Shown: positions 12,613-24,110, counted from the stretch's first letter. The stretch is 64,000 nucleotides of DNA from Polytrichum commune (GCA_950295325.1 OX485803.1:17668001-17732000); one strand, 5' to 3'. Made by a program: numbers and translations. The notes: a model not told the origin generated them from the letters alone.

Positions 12613-12905
12613 GAGGGCGTCGGAAATCAATAGCATGTCGTCACAAAACGGACAATGCAAGGGAAAAATCAAGAAGTTGGAGTTTGAAATCAATTCTTAT
12701 CGCATGCAAGCGGAGCAAGCTGAATTTTTGGCGCTCATGAAACACCTTGTGTGAACGTTATGAAGCAAATAAGAAAATTCCAAAAAATGTGTCTTACCTA
12801 CCGCCTATGTGCCACACTTCACCAACGCAAGACCTCCTACCCAAACGCTTCACCGCCTTCACGCCACTGTGCTTGCCCAACCCTAAGCAAGCCAAGGGCC
12901 ATTGA
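12613..12905 (+). pseudogene. Frameshifted coiled-coil coding remnant, right-arm copy
   Basis: Mirror of the remnant at 9977-10269. It opens after a CACATTTAG acceptor-like site; the ATG at 12635 starts MSSQNGQCKGKIKKLEFE and the frame stops at 12754. The adjacent frame continues from 12747 as LCERYEANKKIPKNVSYLPP to a stop at 12903-12905. Differences from the left copy are mostly single substitutions (for example INSYRMQAEQ versus INAYRMQVEQ). A 128-codon frame at 12751-13137 in another register overlaps it and is probably not coding. Confidence 0.5.
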
Positions 12906-13263
12906 GAAGTCACAACAATCCTTCCCCAAAAAAAATTCCACAACATTTCCCTCCATACTAACGCGTTTCATTCAAATTTGGACAAAATTTACACAATTCT
13001 TCATCCAAGTAGTCAAACCCATAATTATTCTATTGATCCTACTACACACATTTTGGGGGGATCAAATATCTAATACCTTATTTTTTCTAATGATTACTAA
13101 AATGGAGGAATTATTCACCACCCTATTTTACAAATAATCATGTAGAGGACATATTTCCAATGCTATGGTAGATCTAACGAATTTGTAAAATTTACCCTCG
13201 ATGAATTAAATTGACCCTATTTTTTATCTCACGTGGTTTCTAAAATTTCAATAGTCACCTCCC

Positions 13264-14745
13264 CGTGATACCACCCACAAACACCCATGTAGTGGCATGA
13301 TGAATCGGAGTCCATCTACAAGCTTTTCCAAGTTGTGAACATGAACACTCTATGGGGCTTGAAGTACATCATCTTCATGGAAAATGCGGTTATGCATATG
13401 GAGTACAAGGAGATAGGGAAGTAGCATGCATGCATGGTGACAAACAAATGTGTAAACCAATTTTGAAATAGGTACATGAATAGGGGGGGGGGGTCTCATA
13501 CAATTATAGGCCTACTGCATGCAATTCCAAATATGTTGGATGTGATATTGTAGTGGGAACTTCTAAGGGTCATAAGAGCTCAGATATGTAATTTGTAAGG
13601 ACACTCACCTCACAATGTAAAGCCACAATCATAATTAACTTTATGATTGCAAAGGCATTGAAAGAAATGGGAGACAAAAGTATGAATGTGACATGAACTA
13701 CTTGGAGAAGAAGGAAATGGAAGGCCACACGACGATGCTGGAAAACCATTACAATTGCGAATGGGAAAGGAGGTTGCGGTTGGCATCCATGCTTGGTGTT
13801 GCAGAAGCATTGGCATGTGTCATAATGGAATGAATGCCAACACAAGCTCAATAGACGTGGACATGTGCAGAAATTGAAGGTATTATTGGAATAATACGAA
13901 CATGATTAATTTACAACGTGCCCTACTTTTTTGTTGACTGTGCAAGTGATGGAGCATATATGGTAGAGAAAATCTTGTACATATCCTGATATCCATGCAA
14001 TTTCACACAACAATAATAGGTATGGTTCATAATTCAAAATTGAGTGGTCCAATTACAGATCACATCGTCCAAAGTGATCTACAATGCTAAGAAATGCATG
14101 CATTACTAAAGACAATGTACACCATACACACAACATGGACTACCGGAAATTTGTAAAAATACATGTACGTTGTTCATCGCAATGAACATCCACATGGCGT
14201 AATCGTTGTGGTTGCAACAATTGGATGGCGACACATGCCAACCGCACACGTGGCCTCATTGCCGCCATTGACCTCCACCAAAACCTTTGTATTGCACCCA
14301 CACATGTGGTTATAATGAGGGAGACTTGGGAACGCATAAGAAACCATGGCTGGTTGCCAACCAACGTGATGATGATCGTCCACTGCAATTCCATGAGTGG
14401 GCCATGAATTATGAACCATATGCCTTCATTTTGGGTGGGCAACTAAGAAGGAATGGCATCTATTACGAACACTATTAGAGATGGCAACCAACATGAACCT
14501 CCCGCATCATGCATGAATTAGAAGATGAATCAACATTTGAGGTAGCAAAATTTTCTGCAACCATTCCCCCGTCCACAAATGGTGGTATATATATTTTTTG
14601 CAAGTTGCCCAAGGAAAGAATGACATTTCAACACCACATGCCCATGCAATGCAACCGCTATGGTAAAACAACATGCAGAGGAGGACATTGCCAATGAGGC
14701 AGTGGCATAGTATTTTCCATCACAATGGTTGGATGCAATTCATTT
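13264..14745. other. Intergenic, no supported gene
   Basis: Overlapping open frames on both strands (13570-13851, 14140-14478) reflect locally low stop density. No domain or splice pattern was recognised. A 9-nt G run lies near 13484. Confidence 0.4.
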
Positions 14746-14930
14746 TTCCTTCCAATGATAGTGGATCATGTCCATGTAACTATCCACTAGGGTAATTGTA
14801 ATGCCAACATGGATGAGATTTATAATTTTTAGGAGAACGGAGGTAAGGTTTATGTGATGATGGCTTGTGATCGATTACCCTCATAAGAGTTTTGACAACT
14901 ATCGTAGCCAAGAATTAACATTTATAAATT
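14746..14930 (+). repeat. Family N dispersed repeat, copy 1
   Basis: Inverted relative to 58125-58310. Shared blocks are CATGTCCAT, CTAGGGTA-TGT, ATGCCAACA, GAGATTTAT, TGATGGCTTGTGATCGATTA and ATAAGAGTTTTGACAA, then CGTAGCCAAGAAT. Confidence 0.65.
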
Positions 14931-14931
14931 A

Positions 14932-15013
14932 ACCTAAACTAGACTATATCTATAAGTTAACCAATCTATAAGTTAACCTTGCTATAAGTTTAACTATAAG
15001 TTAACCTAAACTT
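14932..15013 (+). repeat. Short tandem repeat of CTATAAGTTAACC units
   Basis: Five related units (TTATAAATTAACC, CTATAAGTTAACC twice, CTATAAGTTTAA, CTATAAGTTAACC) separated by AAACT/AT fillers, immediately following the family N repeat. Confidence 0.7.
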
Positions 15014-15349
15014 TACTGCTTTAAAACTTGTAAGCATTTTCCATATTCACAAAAGATTTTTTTTTAAATGCACTCTTCTTGAATTTGATTCCCTTTGCAA
15101 GAAAAAATAATCCCCCGCTATTACTCCTCCTAAACATATGCAAAATCTCTTATTTTCTTAACCAAATATAGATGCCTCAACCTTAGCGCCCCTAACCTCG
15201 CAAGGAGGACACAAAGGTTGGGCCACCTGATGTTGCATGGATTGTGAACTTATCCAGGACCCACATTGATTTCCTTCCCCAAATGTTTTATTTAAACCAA
15301 AAAAAAACAACCCTAAGTTGGTGATTGATGTTATGACACATCAGAGTTA

Positions 15350-15655
15350 CCCATAAAGTAAAGTAGATGAAACCATGGGTTTAGTCCCAAACCCCGAGTT
15401 TATAAAAACTAATAGAAACTCACCCAAGTTTTTTTCATTTCTTGAATTACTATACACAAAGAGTGGTGTTGGGCTATCCAAAACCCATCATTCTAGCTTG
15501 TTCTACTAGGATGAGTGGGCCAAGCTAACCTTGCATAGGTTGATCCAAATAGTAGGTCCCACGTGCATACCCTATTTTAGATCCTATAATTTTCTCAAAG
15601 TTTGAGAAACGGAAAAATGAGATCCCAAAACTTTCACCCAACTTTCAAATAAGCT
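15350..15655 (+). repeat. Family I dispersed repeat, copy 1
   Basis: Inverted partner of 23785-24110. Shared blocks are AAGTAAAG-AGATGAAACCA, GAAACTCACCCAAGTTTTT, AGAGTGGTGTTGGGCT, CTACTAGGATGAGTGGGCCA, CTTGCATAGGTTGA and CAACTTTCAAATA-GCTCC. Confidence 0.7.
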
Positions 15656-15696
15656 CCGGTACATGACGAACTAATGGAACTCTTACTAAAACGTTT

Positions 15697-15723
15697 TACC
15701 CTAAACCCTAAACCCTAAACCCA
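15697..15723 (+). repeat. Interstitial telomere-like tract (CCCTAAA)n
   Basis: About three and a half tandem copies of CCCTAAA, the plant-type telomere heptamer. It is too short to be a telomere and probably a repair scar or a promoter telo-box. Confidence 0.8.
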
Positions 15724-16152
15724 CCACGTTTCGTCCGTTTTGAGGGACATTACGAAGAACTCTATTGCAATTGCTAAGCAAGGGAGCCATTTCTCGATCC
15801 AATCCAACGGCCTAAAATTGGATGTGGAGGTGGAAATGTCCACAAGTAGGGCCACATAACTTAGCCTCTCCTTTAAACCATTCAATGTCGTGGACAGCAT
15901 GAGCGGCACACATTATACACACCACTGCTCAATTTCTCAACTTGAGGCCCATTTTTTTCCCCCATTTAGCTCCATTATTCCCAACCACAAACATAGAGGG
16001 CATGAATATGCTCCCATGGTCAAATATTCCCCACCCGAGTATCTCTAGATACGATCCTCTTGGTGTTACAATTTTGAAGAGTCACATACAAACTGAAGAA
16101 AAAAGGAGCGGAGTGGCCAGGTCTCAGAATAGGTATGTACACTAACATTGAT
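15724..16152. other. Intergenic between telomere-like tract and palindrome motif
   Basis: No gene or repeat was supported here. Confidence 0.4.
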
Positions 16153-16171
16153 TTAGTGTGGCCCACACTAA
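16153..16171. repeat. 19-bp palindrome TTAGTGTGGCCCACACTAA
   Basis: Perfect 9-bp arms around a single central base. Related 19-mers occur at 62371-62391, 62547-62565, 62597-62615 and 62645-62663. Confidence 0.6.
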
Positions 16172-16229
16172 GGTAGATGGTGCAAAGAACCGCCACTTTA
16201 GCCCTTAAGTGCTCGTGCAACTTAAAAAG

Positions 16230-17538
16230 GGCGGACGCTAAACACCCCCCCACGAACTTTGGGGGGGGGGGAATATTCTGTTAGGGGCAGCCCCCCGACA
16301 TTTTTTCTGCACCCGACCGAAAACTGCTGCCCGCCCGCCCGATTTCGAAAAAACTAGTGTACTTGCATTTGTGAAGGCTACTTGTCCACAAATCCCATAT
16401 TGAGTGCACTTCATTTTCAAGGTCTCAAATCCAATATATATGTTCACTTTCATTGAATAAATAAGCAATTGACTAGATTTCATTTTCAAAGTGAAACCGC
16501 CAATAAAGCATGTAATTGACTTGGAAATCAAGAATATTACAAAATCCTCATTACCACTGAGGTTATAATTTTTGTCACTTACAATTGAAAGGGACTGTGT
16601 CATTCTAAAATGAAACTAAAATTTATGATAATTTTATTTTTCATATAATATAATGTATTCTAATGTATTTTATGTAATAATATAATATTTAATATTTAAT
16701 ATATATTTAATACCTTCTACAATCACAAAGTTTTCATACGCATTTAAACTAGTTAAGTAAGATTGAATGCAGCTAAGTCTAATAATTTCTGATTAATCCT
16801 AATTAATCCTATTCAAGCCCAATTAAATCAGAAAATATGCGTACCAAATTAATTGACCCTAATTAATTATAAAATATACTTACTGGAATTAGTCATGATT
16901 TAAATGGAATTAACTCCAGTAAATATAATTTATGGTTAATTAGGCTTAATTATTTTGGTAAACATATTTTTTGATTTAATTGGGCTTAATTAGGATTAAT
17001 CAGAATATATTAGACTTAGTTGCATTCAATCTTACTTAACTAGTTTAAATGTATATGAAAACTTTGTGATAGTAGAAGGTATTAACTATATTATATTAAA
17101 ATAAAAAGTATTAAAATAAAATAAGAAATCATAAATCATAAATTTTAGTTTCATTTTAGAATGACACAGTCCCTTTCAATTGTAAGTGACAAAAATTATA
17201 ACCTCAGTGGTAATGAGGATTTTGTAATATTTTTGACTTCCAAGTTAATTACATGCTTTATTGGCGGTTTCACTTTGAAAATGAAATCTAATCAATTGCT
17301 TATTTACTCAATGGAAGTGAACATATATATTGGATTTGAGACCTTGAAAATGAAGTGCACACAATATGGGATTTGTGGACAAGTAGCCTTCAAAAATGCA
17401 AGTACACTAGTTTTTTCGAAATTGGGCGGGCGGACAGCAGTTTTCGGTCGGGTGCAGAAAAAATGTCGAGGGGTTGGCCCTGGCAGAATATTCCCCCCCC
17501 CCTTGAAAAGTTCGTGGGGGGGGTATTTAGCGTCCGCC
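16230..17538. mobile_element. Mutator-like foldback element (1309 bp) with 9-bp TSD
   Basis: Nearly the whole element is one inverted repeat with its centre near 16880. Ends are GGCGGACGCTAAA and TTTAGCGTCCGCC, followed inward by opposed G/C runs. The flanks CTTAAAAAG (16221-16229 and 17539-17547) are identical, giving a 9-bp target duplication typical of Mutator-like elements; 7 or 11 bp are also possible because of base overlap. Both arms keep an outward-facing open frame starting MTQSLSIVSDKNYNLSGNED (minus 16238-16603, plus 17161-17769), without any recognised domain. No transposase. Confidence 0.8.
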
Positions 17539-17547
17539 CTTAAAAAG

Positions 17548-18495
17548 GGTCGTCATCTAAAGTTTTCAAGGGGTTTGCGATCCACTAGGTGGCAATCTAC
17601 ATGGATGAAAGGTATGTACTGGTTTAGGGTGTTGTCCACTATCGTGTGGGCCAAAATAACATATATAAAAAGCATACTCCAATCATGTAGGGTTTTTGGA
17701 GGGTTTGGAATTACCTGTTTTGGGGGGTGGTCCCATGAGCTACCCACTGTGCTTCAAGTGCAGATATAAGCACATGTGACCTTGCTAGTTTTGTAGCCCG
17801 TGTATTTTAGCTAGCATGTTCAAAATTAGGTGAGGTTTTTTTCCCACTGGACAAGATCACGGTTGTGCATGACTTCAATGGACAATTTGGAAAACTTTGA
17901 GTGCACAAGTCGAAGACCTCAATCAAAGGGTAAATCTCCAAGAATGTCATGACTTGGCCTTTCAACTTTGAGGGTGATGGACTTGATATGAATTTCATAA
18001 AAAAATACTCAATTTTTTGGGAGGAGTTTACTTGAAAATCATATAATATTATATGGCCAAATTTCCAACATGCAAAAAAGATATGCCCTGACCCAAGTAG
18101 GCATCAAACTTTTTTTTTAATAATTTTTTTAATTTTAATTTTTTGGGGGAATTGCCTCTCTGATGAAGGCCCTATTCACGTGTCAATTTGACCTTGCAGA
18201 TGTGGTCTGATTGACTCCAATTTTTTCACATCAAGAATATATGGTTGTGCTGTTCACACATGTAGTATTGTGTGAGGTTCTAGTGTGTTAGTTTTGGCAC
18301 CATCTACCTTATTCATCATCTACCCACCCTAATTATCTTGCAATGACTATGTAATGACAAGTCACGACAACCACTCTAGCAAACATTGCACACCAATATT
18401 AATGCCACATTAAATCAAATGTTTTAGTGTAGTGGTGCAGTCTAAGGTATCTGATAAGAACCCCTCAGTTGTTTTAGTAACTGAATCTATCGATG
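17548..18495. other. Intergenic, no recognised feature
   Basis: AT-rich with several short homopolymers and no coding or repeat unit that could be supported. Confidence 0.45.
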
Positions 18496-18605
18496 ACATT
18501 TAAAAAACACATAGTTGAGTCACACTGTAGCACATGTCTTTTAGTGTCCAATATTAACTACAAACCTTGTCATATAGGTTCCACTCAAACATAAACACCT
18601 AAGGC
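18496..18605 (-). repeat. Family E dispersed repeat copy
   Basis: Contains CACATGTCTTTTAGTGTCC, AACTACAAACCTTGTCATAT and CCACTCAAACATAAACACCT, the reverse-orientation family core. Confidence 0.6.
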
Positions 18606-19077
18606 CATTTTATACAGATGACCATTGATCATGATTAAAAGTGATTTATATTATTACGGTTATGGTTGGCGGTCCAAAGACCATGACCAAGAGAATCCAC
18701 TTCACATTTTTAAAAGCCTTGGTCGTGTGTCATAGTGTAAAGCAAACTTAGGGCAAGACATAGTGTTTTCCATGATAATTAAAAATGAAAACATGTCAAG
18801 AATATTTTTTGCAAAAAATTGACTCTACTCTAATTAGGTTTCTAAATTAGGGATCTCTTTGACATGGTCACCACTATGTTCCATTGATGTAACTCATTTG
18901 GATTCTTTTGCCACAAAATCTGGGTGTCCACCAAAAATTATCCAATTCTAGACATGCAGGATTCCATGTCACTTTGTCATCTATTTTATGATATGCTGAC
19001 CATGATCACTTTTGTTTTAGGCAACCTTGTGTAAAACAAAGTGAGATTGCTACTCATTTTTCAATTGAAACAAGAAC
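18606..19077. other. Intergenic, no recognised feature
   Basis: No coding or repeat feature was supported. Phrases about ACCATGACC and TTGGTCGTGTGTCATAGTG resemble degenerate ends of the adjacent MITE family. Confidence 0.35.
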
Positions 19078-19080
19078 TTA

Positions 19081-19662
19081 GGGCCACTTCACACATGAGC
19101 CAAGAGCCATGACCTTGTAATGGTGAGGACCCTTGACTCTCATCCAAAGGCCGTACCATGGGTGTTGGGAAAGCCATTTTATGTAGTCTTGGGCCCTCAA
19201 GCATAGTGTGAAGTGAGAACGAACCATGTTGCGGGACCATAGCATATTTTGTTGGCGGAAAAAAAAAAGGGGAGGATTTGGTTTAATATAATATGTCTCA
19301 AAATTTATTAATTTAAGAGAATTACATGGTGGTGTTTGTCAGTCATGGAATTTGCTTTGCAATCTATCTTGAAATTTTTATGTTGGAAAAAATATATTAA
19401 GAAAGTCATGATCTCTTGGAATTTACGTCAGGCCCACCTCCTAGAGGTGGGTTTGATGCAAATTCCGGTAGACCATGCACCCTTATCCACAACATGCCAT
19501 GTAGGATTCCATGTAGACTTTTCATCCACGAACTTTTCTTTGGGCCTTTAGACCTTCACCTCCTAGTGTGAAATGAACTTGGACGGTCTCCACCTTTTCA
19601 ACCAGTGAGAGCTCTTACATTGCCATGGTCAAGGGCCTTCAACCTTGTGTGTGAAGTGGCCC
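19081..19662 (+). mobile_element. PIF/Harbinger MITE family A, copy 1 (582 bp)
   Basis: TIRs GGGCCACTTCACACATGAG and (reverse complement of the right end) GGGCCACTTCACACACAAG. It is flanked by TTA at 19078-19080 and 19663-19665, the 3-bp duplication expected for PIF/Harbinger. Internal blocks such as CCAAAGGCCGT, GGATTCCATGTAGAC and CACCTCCTAGAGGTGGG are shared with copies at 51860 and 59428. This copy is a more diverged, longer subfamily member. Noncoding. Confidence 0.85.
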
Positions 19663-19792
19663 TTAGAAAGCGGTTGTCATGATCATTAATGACTATTATA
19701 AGTGTAAATTGACCTTGACCAAGAGGTAGTCATATAAAGCCCATACATTGCTCAGGGAACGGTCATCACGTACACTTCATAAGGTGACTTCA

Positions 19793-19817
19793 TCTAAACC
19801 CTAAACCCTACCCTAAA
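19793..19817 (+). repeat. Short telomere-like tract
   Basis: TAAACCCTAAACCCTACCCTAAA, an imperfect run of the CCCTAAA heptamer. Confidence 0.6.
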
Positions 19818-19903
19818 TTACTAGAATATGAGTCCCATAACAAAACATCCTGCACAACTAGAATAATTTTAAAACTTAACGGCCTGATTTTATTTTCTAG
19901 TTC

Positions 19904-20896
19904 CTCGGGGAGTTCACTAGACATGTATATATGTATACACGTGCGTGACATGGGTATTTATTCAAGGGGTATTTAATTATCCATCCTTAATTTTTTGTAT
20001 CGTATTATTATATAATTATATAATTTATTGTTTTTTAAATGACCCTATAATTACTTTTAAATTTGATGAAGCTCTAATTTTAAGCTAGGTATGTTAATTA
20101 TAATTATTTGATTTTGCTCCAAAGGGTTTAAGAGCATTCAAAGTACTAAGTCACCAAAATCCAAGGCACAACAAGGTTTTACATTAAGAGTGTTCATAAA
20201 CAATTTCAAACAACAAAATCAGCCCATGATCCTCAATCAAGTTACACGCACAATTAAACACAACGGTACTGAGTGTAAAAAAAACAATTAAAACACCAAC
20301 AACAAAGCAAGCAGAAATAGGGTCCATGCAATAATGTAGAAGGGTATAGAGTTAATACTACAACATCCTGCTTGAAGCAAACAGACACAAGACCAACCAA
20401 AACTCCTCTAATTTATCTTGAGAAATTGTTTCTAGAATTTAAAATACTAGCAAAATTGTTCATAGCAAATGAAAGATGTCATGTTCATCTTGCAAAACAA
20501 TTCCTAGCTTTTAAGAACACTAGTATATAATCAACAAATAATGCATGCCTTTAATCCTAAACCCAGGAATCCATCATCCGCCCTCATCAATCTTTCATCC
20601 CATTTTTTCATTGAATCGACGTAGTTTTTCATCCAAAATCTTCCCGCCTTTGAACACAAAGGACACCCTATTTCAAAAAAAACTTGGGATCCTTAAATCC
20701 TACGGTATATTTTTACAAATATTTTACAAATATGCATTATTTGTATCAAGACTATATTATTTATAAAAAAAAATTATCATACATACTCACCTATATTACT
20801 TCTAAGAAAATTCTAAGTTTTTCCTTTTGTGAATATAAATTACCCTATATTTTCCCGCACGTTGTTTTCTAATATTATCGCAGTGAACTCCCCGAG
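19904..20896. mobile_element. 993-bp TIR element with exact 8-bp TSD
   Basis: Starts CTCGGGGAGTTCACT and ends AGTGAACTCCCCGAG, a perfect 15-bp inverted repeat. It is flanked on both sides by the identical octamer TCTAGTTC (19896-19903 and 20897-20904). The 8-bp duplication suits hAT-like or related superfamilies, although the TIR lacks the usual hAT CA(G)GG start. The interior is AT-rich, contains only 60-70 codon frames, and has no transposase, so it is nonautonomous. Confidence 0.85.
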
Positions 20897-21070
20897 TCTA
20901 GTTCTTCATCCTCAAAATTGTTCTTTCACTTGCACATGATGTGTGCTCTAGAACTTGTCTACTAGTACATAGTTGGATTGCATACCAAAATCAACGAATG
21001 ATGCCTCACAATGGATGGGCAATCGTATGTATATATATATTGCAAAAGTTCCTCAGACTGAAGAGTGCTT

Positions 21071-21232
21071 CATAACATTATTCAAATCCATATAGTGTTC
21101 TATGGGACTGACATTATTCCACATAATATTCACGGGTATTTTCCACATTTAGTCTGAGAAAAATATCTAGGATTATTCTATGGAATATTGACAGTCCCAC
21201 AAAACATTATTATAGATATGAATAATGCTATG
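21071..21232. mobile_element. Foldback MITE (162 bp)
   Basis: A roughly 60-bp imperfect inverted repeat occupies almost the whole element. CATAACATTATTCAAATCCA and TATGGGACTGACATTATTCC on the left pair with the right-hand blocks GACAGTCCCACAAAACATTA and ATGAATAATGCTATG. No coding capacity. The target duplication is uncertain. Confidence 0.7.
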
Positions 21233-21439
21233 CTCATGCTTCAATTTTCAAATGACTAATTATTCTTGAAATTTTGCTACCTGGCAATCTTACGTTACTT
21301 GAGACACATTCAAATCCAATGTGTAAATTATAGGTCGGCATCAATGAAAAAAAAAAAAAAAAAAAAAAAACCCCAAGAATAAGCTTACAATTTTTTTGAG
21401 TTGTGGATCTCAATGTCCCAATCCTCACGAGTGTAAGTG

Positions 21440-21590
21440 GGAAGAGAGAGGGAAGTATTGCATACAAGGGTACCTCTCATTCATCTAACACAAAAAAGAA
21501 ATTGATCCCCTATATGATTGTGGCCAATTCATCTCAAATGACTTGGAACATACTAATTCGTAAGTTTTGAAGCTCATTCCACTCCTAAAT
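21440..21590 (+). repeat. Family M dispersed repeat, copy 1
   Basis: Colinear with 48785-48950: AAGAGAGAGGGAA, TACCTCTCATTCATC, AACACAAAA, CCCCTATA, GATT-TG-CC-ATTCATC and ACTAATTC. A 24-nt A run (21347-21370) lies just upstream. Confidence 0.55.
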
Positions 21591-21795
21591 CGGCTAAAAT
21601 CAATAACCTTTGGGTTGCATACTAAGTAAAGGCTAATATGTTGGATGGATAAGAGGTATGCTTGTATACATTGATTCCCCCTTTGTGTGTAAGTGAGCTT
21701 CTCAAGTTGAGATAAATGTTTTAAAATAAACTAAGAACACTCAAAAGATACATGCCAACTTAGATAAGTCCAGCTTCGTAACTTATCTTAAACAT

Positions 21796-21930
21796 GGACC
21801 TATATTTGAGTGGTGTGTGGTAGTGATAATTAAAACAAACACCAACAAGACATTTGTTTACAAGATATCAAACTACATGCTTAGAGTCTATAAGCCATTC
21901 TAGGTTCAATAGTAAACACAATTGGGGTGG
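21796..21930 (+). repeat. Family E dispersed repeat copy
   Basis: Contains ACCTATATTTGAGTGGTGTG and, downstream, CCATTCTAGGTTCAATAGTA then ACACAATTGGGG, matching the extended family E consensus. Confidence 0.6.
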
Positions 21931-22985
21931 GTTGAGGGGGACTATATGATCATTTAATGATCATAAAGCAAAATCACTTTGATAATGAGTAAGATATTCG
22001 CGTAAGCTCTTAAATTTACGAGGAAAACAATTTACAAACAAGATTTGGATTTGCTATTTATCTTGCACTAATTGCATGCTTTACACTCTACAGAAATGAG
22101 CGTAGGGCTAAAAGTGTTTGTTTAAGCCCCCTTTAACTTAGACTTCACAAACTTCAAGCCATGTTTCTTATTTTATAGTACCATTGGGGTCTGTATCTTA
22201 TGCAAGAACCTTCATACATAGGTAAAATCACCATGATATCAATATAGTATGGACCCAAATAACAATGGCATGGGGTTTATGGTGTCCATGTAAACTCATC
22301 CATTGGTGGATGAAGGGGTTGTAGTAAAAAACAAGCATCCTACATGTTCAACACCGTTTCATTTCAATTCGGCACCACTAGAGCAATTTGAGGTCTTTGA
22401 TGCTATTTCTCGAGTCCACAGTCTAAGATCGCATACTTCCAAACTGAGGAATCAATCTCGTCATTTTTACCCCCCTGATGGATAAATTTACATAGACACC
22501 ACAAATCCATGGCCACATAACGACTCAAATATGCAAAGATTCTCTCACATTGTGATACCCATCATGTATCAATATTTGATTAGTGTTTAAATACTGAACA
22601 TTATCGAGGTGTATTAGACACATTTCCATTGTTCGATGAATGGTTGAGTAGGTTCTTTGATGTCATTTAACTAATATTGTGTATTGAAACCTGGATCGTT
22701 CTTCGTCACGTTGCACCCACTTCTAGTATGATACGAAACACATAATTAGTGCGAGATGATTAGCACATCCAAAGGGGTGCCCATAATCATTTACCTGATA
22801 ATTTCCAGAGCCCACATGAACACGCTATTCATTCTCAAAGTGAAGATTCTCGTGCTCATCAAGAGGCCATACAGACACCCCAATTACCTTAACTACTGAA
22901 CCTAGGATAACTACCACACTCTAACCTAGCACGGAGTCTGATCCTTTCAAACCACCCATCTTTTTGGGTGTCCGTTCTTGAATCC
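21931..22985. other. Intergenic, no recognised feature
   Basis: No gene, RNA or repeat unit was supported. Only short frames. Confidence 0.45.
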
Positions 22986-23235
22986 ACACCTGACCACATA
23001 TCACTCAAATCAATCTCCAGGGAGGTTTATGGGCATAATGGGTCGAGATCCTCGTGTTTCCAAGACCAACCGGTTACATGTTGATGTATTCCGGATGTTC
23101 CTTATGGAATTGAAGAATATTCTAGAAAATCCTCGAAAATGGACCGGTAAGTCTCCCAAAGGCTTGAAAATGCACCGGTCATTTCTGAAACTCAACCGGT
23201 TCATCCGTGACTAGCAGTCGGGTCTCTAGACTATG
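22986..23235 (+). repeat. Family G dispersed repeat, copy 3
   Basis: One of the fullest copies: GGGTCGAGATCCTCGTGTTT, CCAACCGGTTACATGTTGAT, GGAATTGAAGAATATTCTAG, ACTCAACCGGTTCATCCGTG and ACTAGCAGTCGGGTCTC. Confidence 0.75.
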
Positions 23236-23784
23236 GCTATATATGTTGGGAATGAGGCGCGTCTACTTTAAATGGCAGTTGATGGATGAATGATTTAGTA
23301 GGAAAACAGGGAAGATGGATGAATGAAACCCCACAAAAGCGGTCTAGTGGACAAGTCCGTTAGACATTGAATGTCCTGGCGGCAGGATGGATAAGACTGG
23401 AATAAATGTCGGTATTGGGTTCGTGCCACGTGGCACCCTCTCCCCTTAGGTTCCCATCACAGGTGCCCACGTTCCCCATGTGACGGGAACGCTCCTTTTT
23501 TGTGTCTACCAAAGCTACCAGGAACGAGAGTGGGCATTTGGAGGAAAGCTTGGGTTGCTTGGGAATTCAATAGAGTTATCCGTAAAGTCCCTCAACTATA
23601 ACATTATACTCAATGACGCGTGCCCTGCACGACTTTTCAAGCATCCGACTGTTATATTTAGAGGCCCACATAATGAGAATTGAATGTCAAGTAATGTTTA
23701 TGAGGATTTCAAACAGGGATCAAAGATCATTCTTTGAGAAGACTTTCTATTAGCGTCTCTTTAGCTTGTTGTATATTGGAGCCT
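23236..23784. other. Intergenic with a 14-bp palindrome
   Basis: Contains GTGCCACGTGGCAC (23423-23436), a perfect palindrome with a G-box CACGTG core, close to another CACG-rich stretch (CCCACGTTCCCCATGTGACGG). No neighbouring gene is evident, so function is unsupported. Confidence 0.4.
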
Positions 23785-24110
23785 ATTTTGGAAGTTGGGG
23801 GTAAATTTCGGGACCTCCTCTTCCCATCTCTCTGACTTTGAGAGAAGTTCAGGAACTAAAAATAGAATGTCTACGTGGGACTTGCCATCCTAAATCCCAT
23901 GTTGACCTATGCAAGGCTAGTTTGGCCCACCCATCCTAGTAGGACAAGTTAGAAAGCCGGTTCTTAAGAGCCCAACACCACTCTTTTGTAGATGGTAATT
24001 CAAGCATTGAGAAGAAAAACTTGGATGACTTTGTGTTGATTCTCAAAAACTCAAGGTTTGGGTCTAAACTCGTGGTTTCATCTCCTTTACTTTATAAATA
24101 ACTCTAATGA
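23785..24110 (-). repeat. Family I dispersed repeat, copy 2
   Basis: Reverse-complement partner of 15350-15655, matching through GGCCCACCCATCCTAGTAG, GCCCAACACCACTCTTTTGT and GGTTTCATCTCCTTTACTTT. Confidence 0.7.

Larger units (their letters stand above)
9621..13263. mobile_element. Large inverted-repeat element with 826-bp spacer
   Basis: The left arm (9621-10876, 1256 bp) is the reverse complement of the right arm (11703-13263) at high identity, by eye over 90 percent. Outer ends are GGGAGGTGACTATTG and CAATAGTCACCTCCC; inner ends meet at CACCGTGGTAG and CTACCACGGTG. The right arm is about 304 bp longer only because of a later insertion at 12114-12413. Both arms carry the same frameshifted coding remnant. 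No target duplication was found outside (TTGCACA left, CGTGATA right), so it may be a foldback transposon or an inverted duplication of a transposon fragment. Confidence 0.8.

Noticed and set aside
12504-12740. 78-codon ORF mirrored at 10142-10378
   Set aside because: Presence in both arms follows from the inverted repeat itself. A different frame of the same sequence has the coiled-coil pattern and acceptor site.
12751-13137. 128-codon ORF in the right palindrome arm
   Set aside because: It overlaps in another register the segment that reads as the better coding remnant (12613-12905). Its mirror in the left arm breaks into two frames.
15697-15723. True chromosome end
   Set aside because: Only about 25 bp of CCCTAAA within continuous sequence on both sides; interstitial.
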